Positions 1 through 8,213 of a stretch of DNA of 64,000 nucleotides are shown piece by piece. This DNA comes from Caulobacter sp. SL161 (GTDB taxonomy: Bacteria; Pseudomonadota; Alphaproteobacteria; Caulobacterales; Caulobacteraceae). Every line of letters begins with the position of its first letter. The stretch's first letter is position 1. A program made the translations under genes and the position numbers. The stretch is from contig NZ_JAPPRA010000001.1 of the NCBI RefSeq assembly GCF_026672375.1, positions 186,001 through 250,000 of the forward strand, in the 5' to 3' direction. The notes under the pieces were generated by a model. That model saw only the letters and a list, made by a program, of their open reading frames with translations, did not search any database and had not been told where the DNA came from.

Positions 1-259
1 CCCAGGCCTTCATCACGAAGACGTCGTTGACCGAGACGCAGACGATCGAGTCCACGCCCTTGGCCTTCAGCTCGTCGGCCTTTTCCTTGAAGCCCGGCAG
101 GTGCTTGGCCGAGCAGGTCGGGGTGAAGGCGCCGGGCACGGCGAACAGGGCGACGGCCTTGCCCTTGAAGATGTCGTCGGTGCTGATCGGCGCGGGCCCT
201 TCAGCCGTGCTGGTCATGAAAGTCGCCGCCGGGAGCGTGTCGCCAACCTTGATCGCCAT
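1..259 (-). CDS. Peroxiredoxin, Prx5/AhpE type (C-terminal part outside window)
   Basis: The reading frame runs leftwards from an ATG at 259 off the window edge, so only the first 86 residues are visible. They start MAIKVGDTLP and contain the peroxidatic-cysteine motif PGAFTPTCS at about residues 42-50. That motif is typical of the Prx5 (peroxiredoxin 5/AhpE-like) thioredoxin-fold family, which reduces hydrogen peroxide and organic hydroperoxides in the cytoplasm using thiol reductants. The family is usually about 160 residues long, so roughly half is present. The gene is divergent from yqgE across about 130 bp. The family call is firm; the specific reductant cannot be told. Confidence 0.85.
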   Translation of the reverse strand, partial: MAIKVGDTLPAATFMTSTAEGPAPISTDDIFKGKAVALFAVPGAFTPTCSAKHLPGFKEKADELKAKGVDSIVCVSVNDVFVMKAW

Positions 260-387
260 GGGCCTCTGTTCCTCGTGTGTGGGATGAATTGAGGCGACTC
301 GAATAGACCCCCGCGCGGCGGCCGCCAAGCACGCTTTGATGAAGCATCCGACTTGAAACCGTCACAACGAACGCCAATGCTTGAGGT

Positions 388-975
388 ATGGCCAGCTTAA
401 TCGACGATGACGACGGCGAGTTCCTGATCGGCAGGCTGCTCGTCGCCATGCCCGGCATCGAGGATCCGCGCTTCGAGCGGACGGTGCTGTATCTGTGCGC
501 TCATGACGAGGACGCAGCGATGGGCCTGGCGGTCAATCGCCCGGTCGAGGGCCTGACCGTGTTCGAGCTGCTCGATCGCCTGGGCGTACGCTCCGAGATC
601 CAGGCGCCCAGCGATCTCGTGCTTCTGGGCGGCCCCCTGGAGCGCGAGCGCGGCTTTGTCTTGCATACTGACGACTTCAGCTCCCCGGACTCGACCCTGC
701 CCGTCGCCGACGGCGTGGCCTTGACCGCGACTCGCGATGCGCTCGACGCCATGGCCAGCGCCATCAAGCGTCCGCGCAAGTCGCTGCTGGCGCTAGGCTA
801 CGCCGGCTGGGGACCGGGGCAGCTGGAGCAGGAGCTGCGCGACAATGTCTGGCTGATCTGCGACGCGGACGAGGGCCTGCTGTTCGACGAGGACCACGAG
901 CACAAATGGACCCGGGCCCTGGCCAAGCTGGGGATCACGGCCGATCACCTGTCGGCGACGGCGGGCCGAGCCTAG
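388..975 (+). CDS. YqgE/AlgH family protein (UPF0301)
   Basis: This 195-residue cytoplasmic protein has the family signatures: an N-terminal FLIGRLLVAMPGIEDPRFERTV-like stretch, CAHDEDAAMGLAVNRP, a central LLGGPLERERGFVLH, and GYAGWGPGQLEQELRDNVWL near residue 145. Length matches the usual 185-200 residues. YqgE proteins have no settled biochemical function; AlgH in Pseudomonas is linked to alginate regulation. The start ATG at 388 precedes MASLIDDDD, consistent with the short acidic leader seen in relatives. It is convergent with the pdeA-like gene, with a palindromic repeat between them. Confidence 0.88.
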   Translation: MASLIDDDDGEFLIGRLLVAMPGIEDPRFERTVLYLCAHDEDAAMGLAVNRPVEGLTVFELLDRLGVRSEIQAPSDLVLLGGPLERERGFVLHTDDFSSPDSTLPVADGVALTATRDALDAMASAIKRPRKSLLALGYAGWGPGQLEQELRDNVWLICDADEGLLFDEDHEHKWTRALAKLGITADHLSATAGRA

Positions 976-980
976 GAAAA

Positions 981-1026
981 TCCTCTCCCCGTGGGAGAGG
1001 GGTCGCCGAAAGGCGACGGAGAGGGC
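981..1026. repeat. Intergenic palindromic element (two hairpins)
   Basis: Two adjacent perfect hairpins lie between convergent genes: CCTCTCCCC/GGGAGAGG around 982-1000 and GTCGCC/GGCGAC around 1003-1017, followed by GGAGAGGG. It resembles, but is not identical to, the GCCCCCTCCG repeat family found elsewhere in the window. It may serve as a bidirectional transcript end, although no clear T-tract follows. Confidence 0.5.
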
Positions 1027-1043
1027 AAAGGCGGGGTCGGCGT

Positions 1044-2711
1044 TTAACCCCGCGCCTTCACCGGCGCGGCGCCGTCGACATAGGCCTCGTTCAGATAGAC
1101 CTCGGCCTCCTGGGGCGACAGGGCCGGCGCATAGCCAAAGCCCTGGCCGTAGTCGCAGCCCAGCGATTGCAGCGCATGCGCCATCTCGGCGTTCTCGACC
1201 CCTTCGGCGACGACTTCCAGATCCAGATCCTGGCCCAGCTTGACCACCGAGCGAACGATCTTGGCCGAGCCGGCGTTATTGCCCATGGTGCGGACGAAGT
1301 AGCGGTCGATCTTCAGCGTGTCGAACGGCAGGCGCGTCAGGTACGACAGCGACGAGAAGCCGGTGCCGAAGTCGTCCAGCGCCAGACCCGCGCCGGCGTC
1401 GCGCAGCGTCTTCAGGATCACAGCGGCCCGCTCAGGGTCGCGCATGATGTCGCTTTCGGTGACTTCCAGCTTCAGGGCGCCGCGCGGGAGGCGATTGACG
1501 CGCAGGGTCTCGGCCACGTCGGCGACCAGGCCGGGCCGGTCGATCTCGCCGGTCGACAGGTTGACGCTGACGGTCAGGTTCCCCATCGCCGGGTGAGCGG
1601 CGCGCCAGGTCGACAGCTGCTGGGCGGCGGCGTGCATCATGTGCGCGCCGAGCTCGCTCATCAGCCCCATCTCTTCGATCAGCGGCAGGAACTCGTCGGG
1701 CGGCAGCAGGCCTCGGCGCGGGTGAATCCAGCGGGCCAGGGCCTCGAAGCCCGACAGGGCGCCGGTCGACAGGCGCACCACGGGCTGGAAGTAGGGGATG
1801 ATCTCGCCACGGCCGATGGCGCCGCGCAGGTCGGCCTCCAGCGCCAGGCGCGACAGGCCGTCGGTCTCCATCGCCCGGCCATAGGCGGCCGCGCCGCCTC
1901 GGCCGGCGGCGGCCGCCGCCTCGACAGCCAGTTCGGCGCGGCGCAGCAGTTCGGCGGCGTCCGGCGCGTCCAAGCCGCCTTCGGCCGAGACCGCGCCGAT
2001 CGACAGGGTCGGGTGAATATCAAAGCCGGCCACGCGCAGCGGCTGCTCCAGCGCGCTGCGCAGCACCTCGGAGGGTTCGTAGCCGAGCGGCTGGCAGAGA
2101 ACGGCGAACTCGTCCTCGCCGATCCGGCCCAGGATCGACTGGGCCGGGAACGCCGCCGCCAGGCGCGAGCCCAGCGCCGCCAGGACCAGGTCCGCGCGCT
2201 CGTGACCCAGCGCCTCGTTAAGGCGACGCAGTCGGTCGAGGTCGGCGACGACCAACTGGTAGGTCCCCTCCTGCGCCAGGCGCTCGCGGGCGCGGGCTAT
2301 GAAGCTGCGACGGTCCAGAAGTCCGGTCAGGTCGCAAAGCTCGGACGCGGAGAATTTCGTTTCGGGCGCCACGACGCCGGCGGCGCGCACTCCCTCTTCC
2401 AGCCAGACGCCGCGCCAGAGGCAGGTCTCGCCGCCGCGCACGCGGAAGCGGGCGACGACTTCGCTGCCCGGTTCACGCGGCTTCAGGACCTCTTCGGCCT
2501 GGGCGCGGTCCTGCGGTAAGGCCAGGGCGCGGAAGGCGGCCGACGAGCATTCAGGCGCCAGCGGCCCAAGGCCCAAGGCGCGCGCCGCGCCGTTCAGACG
2601 CAACCTGTCGGTCTCGGGCTCCCAGATCCACAGGGCGACGTCCGCCGCGCCCAGCGCCTCAAGCGTGGCCGTCGCGTCCCAGATTCGTCGTTCGCCTGTC
2701 CGAAAAGACAT
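1044..2711 (-). CDS. pdeA: Cyclic-di-GMP phosphodiesterase, degenerate GGDEF (GEDEF) + EAL, PdeA-like
   Basis: This 555-residue protein has three parts. About residues 1-115 look like a PAS-type sensory region. Residues 120-290 form a GGDEF-fold domain whose active-site loop reads GEDEF (RIGEDEFAVL). Residues 300-545 form an EAL domain with FEALARW, SVNLS, LEVTESD, LDDFGTGFSS, KIDRYF and EGVE, all features of active phosphodiesterases. In C. crescentus, CC3396 (PdeA) has exactly this PAS-GEDEF-EAL layout, and its GEDEF domain binds GTP to activate the EAL domain. The chain ends in ARG; as I recall, PdeA turnover by ClpXP needs the C-terminal Arg-Gly. It is the last gene of a run of minus-strand genes, 34 bp after the GNAT gene. 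Identity with PdeA is inferred from architecture and context. Confidence 0.82.
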   Translation of the reverse strand: MSFRTGERRIWDATATLEALGAADVALWIWEPETDRLRLNGAARALGLGPLAPECSSAAFRALALPQDRAQAEEVLKPREPGSEVVARFRVRGGETCLWRGVWLEEGVRAAGVVAPETKFSASELCDLTGLLDRRSFIARARERLAQEGTYQLVVADLDRLRRLNEALGHERADLVLAALGSRLAAAFPAQSILGRIGEDEFAVLCQPLGYEPSEVLRSALEQPLRVAGFDIHPTLSIGAVSAEGGLDAPDAAELLRRAELAVEAAAAAGRGGAAAYGRAMETDGLSRLALEADLRGAIGRGEIIPYFQPVVRLSTGALSGFEALARWIHPRRGLLPPDEFLPLIEEMGLMSELGAHMMHAAAQQLSTWRAAHPAMGNLTVSVNLSTGEIDRPGLVADVAETLRVNRLPRGALKLEVTESDIMRDPERAAVILKTLRDAGAGLALDDFGTGFSSLSYLTRLPFDTLKIDRYFVRTMGNNAGSAKIVRSVVKLGQDLDLEVVAEGVENAEMAHALQSLGCDYGQGFGYAPALSPQEAEVYLNEAYVDGAAPVKARG

Positions 2712-2745
2712 ACCCGTCCTGACCGTTTCGGCGAAAGCCGTGGCG

Positions 2746-3324
2746 CTACTCGGGCGCCACCAAGCCGAACAGACGATGATCTCGCCAAGCGCCGTTAATT
2801 TTCAAATAAGCGTGGGCATATCCCTCCTCGGAAAACCCGCATTTCGCGAGCAACGCGGCCGAGGCGTGGTTTTCCGGCATGCATGCGGCCTCCAGGCGGT
2901 GGAGACCAAGCCCGTGAAAGGCGAAACGGATCAAGGTTTCGACGGCGTCGGCCATATGCCCCTGGCGGACATGGGGCTCGCCCAGCCAGTAGCCGATGGT
3001 TCCCGTCAGCGACACACCGCGCCGTACGTGAAACAGCCGGATCGCGCCCAGCAGCGCGTTGTCCTCGCGCCGGAAGATGAAGAACGGATAGGCCTCGCCA
3101 AGCTCCAGCTCGCGGGCATAGGCGGCCAGCCGCGCCCGGAACGCCGCGCGGCTGAGATCGTGCTCCGGCCAGGTCGGCTCCCAGGGTTCGAGAAAGGCGC
3201 GCGACTGGCTGCGGAGCGCCGCCCAAGGCGCGTAGTCCCGCTGCATCGGCGGCCTCAGATAGACCGCACGACCCTGCAACTGCAGGCGGGGACGAGGACT
3301 CAGAAACGACAGCAAAACAGACAC
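2746..3324 (-). CDS. GNAT acetyltransferase, RimJ/RimL type
   Basis: This 192-residue protein has the RimJ/RimL layout: an N-terminal VYLRPPMQRDYAPWAALR segment, the acceptor-side region FFIFRREDNALLGAIRL, a GYWLGEPHVRQGHMADAVETLIRFAF acetyl-CoA-binding region, and the C-terminal RLEAACMPENHASAALLAKCGFSEEG signature. Such enzymes transfer acetyl from acetyl-CoA to N-terminal amines of proteins (ribosomal S5 and L7/L12 for RimJ and RimL) or to small amines; the substrate here is unknown. The gene starts 17 bp after the M16 peptidase gene ends and is followed by pdeA, so co-transcription is likely. Confidence 0.85.
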   Translation of the reverse strand: MSVLLSFLSPRPRLQLQGRAVYLRPPMQRDYAPWAALRSQSRAFLEPWEPTWPEHDLSRAAFRARLAAYARELELGEAYPFFIFRREDNALLGAIRLFHVRRGVSLTGTIGYWLGEPHVRQGHMADAVETLIRFAFHGLGLHRLEAACMPENHASAALLAKCGFSEEGYAHAYLKINGAWRDHRLFGLVAPE

Positions 3325-3341
3325 GCAGCCATCTTCGACCG

Positions 3342-4613
3342 TCAGGCCGCCGAGAACAACGCCTTGTCGAAGACTTCGCCGGCCTTGAGCGCCGACTTCG
3401 CGCCCAGCACGGCCGTCGCGGCGCGGCCGGCCGACAATAGGCGCTGGCCCAGACGGGCGACGTCCTGTGCCGTCACGGCGTCGACTTCCCGCGCCAGTTC
3501 GGCGGGCGGATAGAGACGGTCAAACAGCAGCACCTGCCCGGCCCCCTGCTCAGCGCGCGACAGCGGCTGCTCGCGGGCCATGAACATGTGCGCCTTCAGC
3601 TGCGCCTTGGCGCGGGCCAGTTCCGCCTCTTCGATCCGGTCGGCCAGCTTGATCAGTTCGTCGGCGCAGACCTTGGCGGTCTCGACCGCGTCGCTCGCCG
3701 CGCAGCCGGCATAGATCCCCAGCGCGCCGTGGTCGGCATAGGTGTCGGCATAGGCGTCGATGTTGTAGGCCAGACCCCGCTTCTCGCGGGCTTCCTGGAA
3801 GAGGCGGGAGGACATGCCGCCGCCCAGGCATTCGGCAAAGATCCGCAGGGCGAAATAGTCGTCCTCCCGCGCGCCGCAGGCGGGCAGCATGAAGACCAGA
3901 TGCGCCTGTTCGAGCTTGCGCGCCTCGGCCTGCGGGCCGCCGACAAAGGCGGCGGACTGCGTCAGCCCGACGCCCGGCGTCGCCGGCAGATCGCCGAACG
4001 CCCGCTCGGCGGCGGCCATCAGCTCGGCCTCCTCGACCGCGCCGGTGGCGGCGATCACCAGGCGATCGGCCGCGTAGAGATCCCCGCGCCAGTCTGACAG
4101 CGCCTCGACGCTGGCGGCGTTGACGGTCTCGTCTGATCCGAGGATCGGGCGTCCGACGGGATGGTCGCCCCAGCTGGCCCGCTGGATCAGGTCGAAGACA
4201 TAGTCGTCCGGCGCGTCGGCGGCCTCGGCGATCTCCTGGGCGACGACCTGCTTCTCGCGCGTCAGATCGGCGGGATCCAGCGTCGGGCGGCGCACCAGGT
4301 CGGCGATGACGTCCATGCCAAGGTCCAGGCCGCCCTTCAGCGCCCGGACCTGGAAGCTGGTGCGCTCATAGCCCGTGGCGGCGTTGATCGACCCGCCCTG
4401 GTTCTCGATCACCTCGACGATGTCACGGGCCGAGCGTGAGCCGGCGCCCTTGAACACCATGTGTTCCAGAAGGTGCGACCAGCCCGAGCGCGCCGGATCC
4501 TCATAGGCCGCGCCCCGGCCCGCCACGACGGACAGGGCCAGGGTTTCGAGGCCGGGCATCGGGTCGCAGACGACGCGGACGCCGTTCTTCAGGGTGCGCA
4601 AGGAAGCGGTCAT
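3342..4613 (-). CDS. M16 family zinc metallopeptidase (processing peptidase-like)
   Basis: This 423-residue protein has the inverted zinc motif HLLEH (HxxEH) near residue 47 and the distal zinc-ligand glutamate in the VAQEIAEAADAPDD segment about 75 residues later. These are the hallmarks of catalytically active M16 (insulinase/pitrilysin, mitochondrial processing peptidase beta-like) peptidases. Length fits the one-unit bacterial form. No signal peptide is evident, so it is probably cytoplasmic. It lies 46 bp downstream of thrC on the same strand; the thrC-M16-GNAT order recurs in alphaproteobacteria. The substrate is unknown. Confidence 0.9.
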   Translation of the reverse strand: MTASLRTLKNGVRVVCDPMPGLETLALSVVAGRGAAYEDPARSGWSHLLEHMVFKGAGSRSARDIVEVIENQGGSINAATGYERTSFQVRALKGGLDLGMDVIADLVRRPTLDPADLTREKQVVAQEIAEAADAPDDYVFDLIQRASWGDHPVGRPILGSDETVNAASVEALSDWRGDLYAADRLVIAATGAVEEAELMAAAERAFGDLPATPGVGLTQSAAFVGGPQAEARKLEQAHLVFMLPACGAREDDYFALRIFAECLGGGMSSRLFQEAREKRGLAYNIDAYADTYADHGALGIYAGCAASDAVETAKVCADELIKLADRIEEAELARAKAQLKAHMFMAREQPLSRAEQGAGQVLLFDRLYPPAELAREVDAVTAQDVARLGQRLLSAGRAATAVLGAKSALKAGEVFDKALFSAA

Positions 4614-4659
4614 GAGGCGCGCTATCTAAGTGTTCGCGCCCCTAAACGCCAGCTTTGGC

Positions 4660-6057
4660 TCAACTATTCGCCGCGAAGGTCCGCACAAAGGCCTTCACCG
4701 ACGATCCATCCGCGGGCAGACGCTCGAATTTTTCCGGCTTCTTGGAGAGGTCGGGCGTGGCGCGCGGGGTCGAGGGCAGCAGGCCCGTAGCGGCCTGAAC
4801 CGCCTCGGGGAACTTGGCTGGATGGGCGGTCGACAGCACCACGACGGGGATGGCCGGATTGATCCGGACGCCCTGGGCGGCGGCCAGGCCGACAGCCGTG
4901 TGCGGATCGACGACCTCGCCGGTCTCGTTCAGCGTCGAGAGCATGGTCTTGGCGGTGTCGGCCTCGCTGACTGACGCGCCGCGGAACAACTCGCGCATCC
5001 AGGCATGGGCGGCGGGCGGGATGTCCAGCAGGCCGGTGTCGGCGAAGGCGCGGAAGGCTCTGCCGGTCTCGACCCCGTCACGACGCACGGCCTCGAAATA
5101 CAGGCGCTCGAAGTTCGAAGCGACCTGGATGTCCATGGCCGGGCTCTGGGTCGCGGCGACGGCGCCGCGCGAATAGCGGCCGTCCTCGAAGGCGCGCGCC
5201 AGGATGTCGTTGGAATTGGTGGCGGCCGTCACCGAATGGATCGGCAGACCCAGGGTCTTGGCCACGAAAGCGGCGTAGGCGTCGCCGAAATTGCCGGTCG
5301 GCACCACGAACGCCACCTCGCGCGCCGGGGCGCCCAGGGCGACGGCGGCGGTGAAGTAGTAGACGCTCTGGGCCGCGATCCGCGCCCAGTTGATCGAGTT
5401 GACGCCCGACAGGTCCACGGCGTGACGGAACTGGTCGTCCTGAAAGGCCTGCTTGACGATGGCCTGGCAGTCGTCGAACGAGCCCAGCACCGAGACGCAG
5501 GCGACATTGGCGTCGGTCGCGGTGGTCATGAACCGGCGCTGCACCTCGCTGATGCGGCCCTCGGGGAAGAGCGCCACGATGCGGGCGTTCTTGCGGCCCC
5601 GGAACGCCTCGACGGCCGCGCCGCCGGTGTCGCCCGAGGTGGCGCAGATGATGGTCATCTTCCGCGACTGCCGCTCCAGAACGTAGTCGTAGAGGCGGCC
5701 CAAGAGCTGCATCGCAACATCTTTGAACGCCAGGGTCGGACCGTGGAACAGCTCCAGCAGATAGCGGTTGGGCGTCAGTTGTTTGACCGGAACCACGGCC
5801 GTGTGCGCGAAGGTGGCGTAGGCCTCCTCGCACATCTGGGCCAGGTCTTCCCTGGGGATGTCGTCGCCCACGAACTTGCCGACCACGGCGGCGGCGACCT
5901 CGGCATAGGGCTTGCCGGCGAAGGCGGCGATCTGCTTGGCCGTGAAGCTGGGCCATTCGGCGGGCACGTACAGGCCACCATCGGGGGCCAGGCCGGCCAG
6001 GACCGCGTCGAGGAAGCCGATGGGTGCGGACTGGCCGCGGGTCGAAACGTAACGCAT
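4660..6057 (-). CDS. thrC: Threonine synthase
   Basis: Threonine synthase converts O-phosphohomoserine to threonine with pyridoxal phosphate. The 465-residue protein starts MRYVSTRGQSAPIGFLDAVL, a typical ThrC N-terminus, and carries the PLP lysine in PTLAFKDVAMQ near residue 110, CATSGDTGGAAVEAF, and VPTGNFGDAYAA. The ATG at 6057 is preferred over an upstream in-frame extension because it matches family N-termini. Its A overlaps the TGA of the SURF1 gene, giving translational coupling. This places an amino-acid biosynthesis gene in a run of cytochrome oxidase assembly genes. Confidence 0.95.
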   Translation of the reverse strand: MRYVSTRGQSAPIGFLDAVLAGLAPDGGLYVPAEWPSFTAKQIAAFAGKPYAEVAAAVVGKFVGDDIPREDLAQMCEEAYATFAHTAVVPVKQLTPNRYLLELFHGPTLAFKDVAMQLLGRLYDYVLERQSRKMTIICATSGDTGGAAVEAFRGRKNARIVALFPEGRISEVQRRFMTTATDANVACVSVLGSFDDCQAIVKQAFQDDQFRHAVDLSGVNSINWARIAAQSVYYFTAAVALGAPAREVAFVVPTGNFGDAYAAFVAKTLGLPIHSVTAATNSNDILARAFEDGRYSRGAVAATQSPAMDIQVASNFERLYFEAVRRDGVETGRAFRAFADTGLLDIPPAAHAWMRELFRGASVSEADTAKTMLSTLNETGEVVDPHTAVGLAAAQGVRINPAIPVVVLSTAHPAKFPEAVQAATGLLPSTPRATPDLSKKPEKFERLPADGSSVKAFVRTFAANS

Positions 6058-6743
6058 CAGGGTCTCAGTCTCCGCCAGAGCATGGCGGCATAGATAACCA
6101 GCAGGGTTACGGCAAGACCAAACCACGTAAGGGCGTATTCCAGGTGCCGATTGGAAATTTCTGCCGGTAGCGGCGCAGGCGTCAGACCGGCGGGCGCGGG
6201 CGTTTCCTGTTCAACCATCAGCACCAGCGGGGCGGGCTTGCGATCGGCGAAGCGCTCCAGGACCTTGGCGCGGTCGCCGCCCAGCTGCTCGATCGGGCTG
6301 AGCACGCCGACCACACGCCGAGGGGCCGCAAAGGCGCGCGGCGCCGGCGCCACCTGGCCGGTCAGGCCGGGCACGACGCCGCGATCGACCAGGATCATGT
6401 TGTAGGGACCGGCCAGCACCGCGCACGGGGACTGGGCGCGCCAGACGACGTCGCCGTCACGGACGCCATAGACCAGCGGCAAGGGCTCTCCGCCAACATC
6501 GCCGCAGTCGACGCTGACCCGGGTCCAGGCCAGATCCTCTGGCCGCGCCTCGGCGGTCAGCACCTGGACCAGCGGCAGGGCCGGTGCGGTCTTCAGCGCC
6601 TCGAGCCGGGCCAGAACGCCCTCCTTCCAGTGAAGGCGCTGCAGCTGCCAGCTCCCCAGGCCGCACAGGATGGCGAAAGCGATGGCGGTGGCGATCGTCA
6701 GGCCGATGGGAAAGCGTCTCTTGCCGGTCGAAATCTCAGACAT
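6057..6743 (-). CDS. SURF1 family cytochrome c oxidase assembly protein
   Basis: This 228-residue SURF1 homologue is a membrane protein that helps insert heme a into cytochrome c oxidase subunit I. Seen here: an N-terminal membrane segment (FPIGLTIATAIAFAILCGLGSWQLQRL, with the GxWQLxRL signature), a central periplasmic region with ILVDRGVVPG, and a C-terminal hydrophobic segment (HLEYALTWFGLAVTLLVIYAAMLWRR) with the typical YALTWFGLA motif. Its start overlaps the DUF983 gene by 8 bp and its stop overlaps the thrC start by one base, so the three genes form one transcriptional and translational unit. Confidence 0.92.
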   Translation of the reverse strand: MSEISTGKRRFPIGLTIATAIAFAILCGLGSWQLQRLHWKEGVLARLEALKTAPALPLVQVLTAEARPEDLAWTRVSVDCGDVGGEPLPLVYGVRDGDVVWRAQSPCAVLAGPYNMILVDRGVVPGLTGQVAPAPRAFAAPRRVVGVLSPIEQLGGDRAKVLERFADRKPAPLVLMVEQETPAPAGLTPAPLPAEISNRHLEYALTWFGLAVTLLVIYAAMLWRRLRP

Positions 6744-7098
6744 GGTCGCGTCCCGCCTCCGAGGCCTTCTGCGCGATCTGGGCGGCGACCATCAGGCCCT
6801 TGGCCGGACGCATCAGGCCGAGGCTGATCGCCACCACGGCCGGCAGCCAGACCACCAGCGACACCCAGACCGGCCAGTTCCAGGCAAACATCGAGAACAG
6901 CGCCCCAAAGGCGCAGATCGCGCCGGCGATCAGGATGACGAAGGTCGCCGCGCCGTCGCCGGTCTCATGCTTGCCAAGGTCAAAGCCGCAGGCCTCGCAG
7001 CGGGGCGCCACCTTGAGAAAGCCGTCGAACAGATAGCCCTCGCCGCAGTGGGGGCACAGACCGCGCGCGCCGGCGGCGTAGGGGTTCACTTTTGTCAT
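6736..7098 (-). CDS. DUF983 family membrane protein with zinc ribbon
   Basis: This 120-residue protein has an N-terminal four-cysteine zinc-ribbon pattern (CPHCGEGYLFDGFL, then CEACGFD) followed by two hydrophobic helices (ATFVILIAGAICAFGALFSMF and WVSLVVWLPAVVAISLGLM). This is the DUF983 family, which commonly lies between ctaE and SURF1 genes in alphaproteobacteria; a role in oxidase biogenesis is inferred from context only. The start shown gives MTKVNPYAAGARGLCPHCG, typical of the family. It is separated from ctaE by a terminator and a palindromic repeat, so it may have its own promoter or depend on readthrough. Confidence 0.88.
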   Translation of the reverse strand: MTKVNPYAAGARGLCPHCGEGYLFDGFLKVAPRCEACGFDLGKHETGDGAATFVILIAGAICAFGALFSMFAWNWPVWVSLVVWLPAVVAISLGLMRPAKGLMVAAQIAQKASEAGRDHV

Positions 7099-7120
7099 TC
7101 GAACCTTGGCCCGAAATCCA

Positions 7121-7200
7121 CGCCCTTCGACAAGCTCAGGGTGAGGATTTCTATGTCGTCGACAGTCGCCCTCATCCTGAGCCTGTCGAAGGACGAGGGC
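7121..7200. repeat. Inverted intergenic repeat (CTTCGACAAGCTCAGG family)
   Basis: An imperfect inverted pair lies in the gap between ctaE and the DUF983 gene: CCCTTCGACAAGCTCAGG (about 7123-7140) and its near reverse complement CCTGAGCCTGTCGAAGG (about 7176-7192), each flanked by GTGAGG/CCTCAT. Sequences of this kind are scattered in many alphaproteobacterial genomes as REP-like elements. A single transcript through it would form a long hairpin. Confidence 0.65.
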
Positions 7201-7224
7201 GGCGCACCGCCCTCAAACGAAAAA

Positions 7225-7254
7225 GGCCCGGAACGCTGTCTGGCGTTCCGGGCC
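7225..7254 (-). terminator. Intrinsic terminator after ctaE
   Basis: A perfect 12-bp stem (GGCCCGGAACGC at 7225-7236 with GCGTTCCGGGCC at 7243-7254) has a 6-base loop. On the minus strand it is followed by TTTTTCGTTT (plus strand 7216-7224). It lies 18 bp beyond the ctaE stop, so it probably ends most transcripts of the oxidase structural genes before the DUF983-SURF1-thrC group. Confidence 0.8.
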
Positions 7255-7271
7255 CCCATGGATCTTCTGAT

Positions 7272-8144
7272 CTAGTGGGCCGAGGCCCCGAAGATCACGT
7301 AGATGAACGCGAACAGGAACAGCCAGACCACGTCAACGAAGTGCCAGTACCAGGCGGCCGCTTCGAAGCCGAAGTGCTTCTGGGGCGTGAAGGCGCCGGT
7401 CATCAGGCGGATCAGGCAGACGATCAGGAACAGCGTGCCCACGAAGACGTGGAAGCCGTGGAAGCCCGTGGCCAGGAAGAAGGTCGAACCATAGAGGCCC
7501 GAGTTGGCGGCGGCTTCCGAGTAGAACAGCTGCTCGTGGTTGATGTGGGCGTATTCATAGACCTGGATGGCCGTGAACAGGCAGCCCAGCACGATGGTCA
7601 GGATCAGACCCCACTTGGCGCCCTTGCGGTCGCCGACCTGCAGCGCGTGGTGCGCCCAGGTGACCGTGGTGCCCGACAGCAGCAGGGTCAGGGTGTTGAT
7701 CAGCGGCAGATGCCAGGCCGAGACGGTCTCGACGCCGGCAGGCGGCCACGCGGCCCAGGCGGTGCGGACTTCTTCGATCGTCGAGAGGGTGCGCGCCTCG
7801 TGGAACAGCGCCATCTCGAAGAACATCCAGAACCACGCTACGAAGAACATGACTTCCGAGGCGATGAAAAGGATCATGCCGTAGCGCAGGCCGATCGACA
7901 CGACCGGGGTGTGATCGCCGGCCTTGGATTCCTTGGCCACGTCGGCCCACCAGCCGAACATCGTGTAGAGGATGCCGGCCATGCCTGCGGCGAAAATGGC
8001 CCAGTTGCCCTTTTCGATGCCGAGCACGCCGCCCTTGAGCCAACCGATCAGGCCGATGGCCATGACGGTGGCGGCGGCCGAGCCCACGAAGGGCCACGGG
8101 CTGGGCGGAAGGATGTGGTAGTCGTGTTTGACGGCGCCGGCCAT
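7272..8144 (-). CDS. ctaE: Cytochrome c oxidase subunit III
   Basis: Subunit III of the aa3-type oxidase is an integral inner-membrane protein of seven helices. The 290-residue product starts MAGAVKHDYHILPPSPWPF, a typical N-terminus. It includes SEVMFFVAWFWMFFE (with the lipid-pocket glutamates), TLLLSGTTVTWAHHAL, and GFHGFHVFVGTLFLIVCLIRL near the C-terminus, ending in WYWHFVDVVWLFLFAFIYV. Position after ctaG and before a strong terminator matches the standard ctaC-D-B-G-E order. Confidence 0.96.
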   Translation of the reverse strand: MAGAVKHDYHILPPSPWPFVGSAAATVMAIGLIGWLKGGVLGIEKGNWAIFAAGMAGILYTMFGWWADVAKESKAGDHTPVVSIGLRYGMILFIASEVMFFVAWFWMFFEMALFHEARTLSTIEEVRTAWAAWPPAGVETVSAWHLPLINTLTLLLSGTTVTWAHHALQVGDRKGAKWGLILTIVLGCLFTAIQVYEYAHINHEQLFYSEAAANSGLYGSTFFLATGFHGFHVFVGTLFLIVCLIRLMTGAFTPQKHFGFEAAAWYWHFVDVVWLFLFAFIYVIFGASAH

Positions 8145-8213
8145 GTTGCTGCTAACCCTTATATCCCTCTGAGCACGGTCGCTGGTCCCCCCGCGCCGTG
8201 TTCTCTGTAAACG

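Noticed and set aside
906..2519. 537-codon plus-strand frame opposite the pdeA-like gene
   Set aside because: Shadow of a well-supported gene; repetitive Arg/Gln/Gly composition and no recognisable domain.
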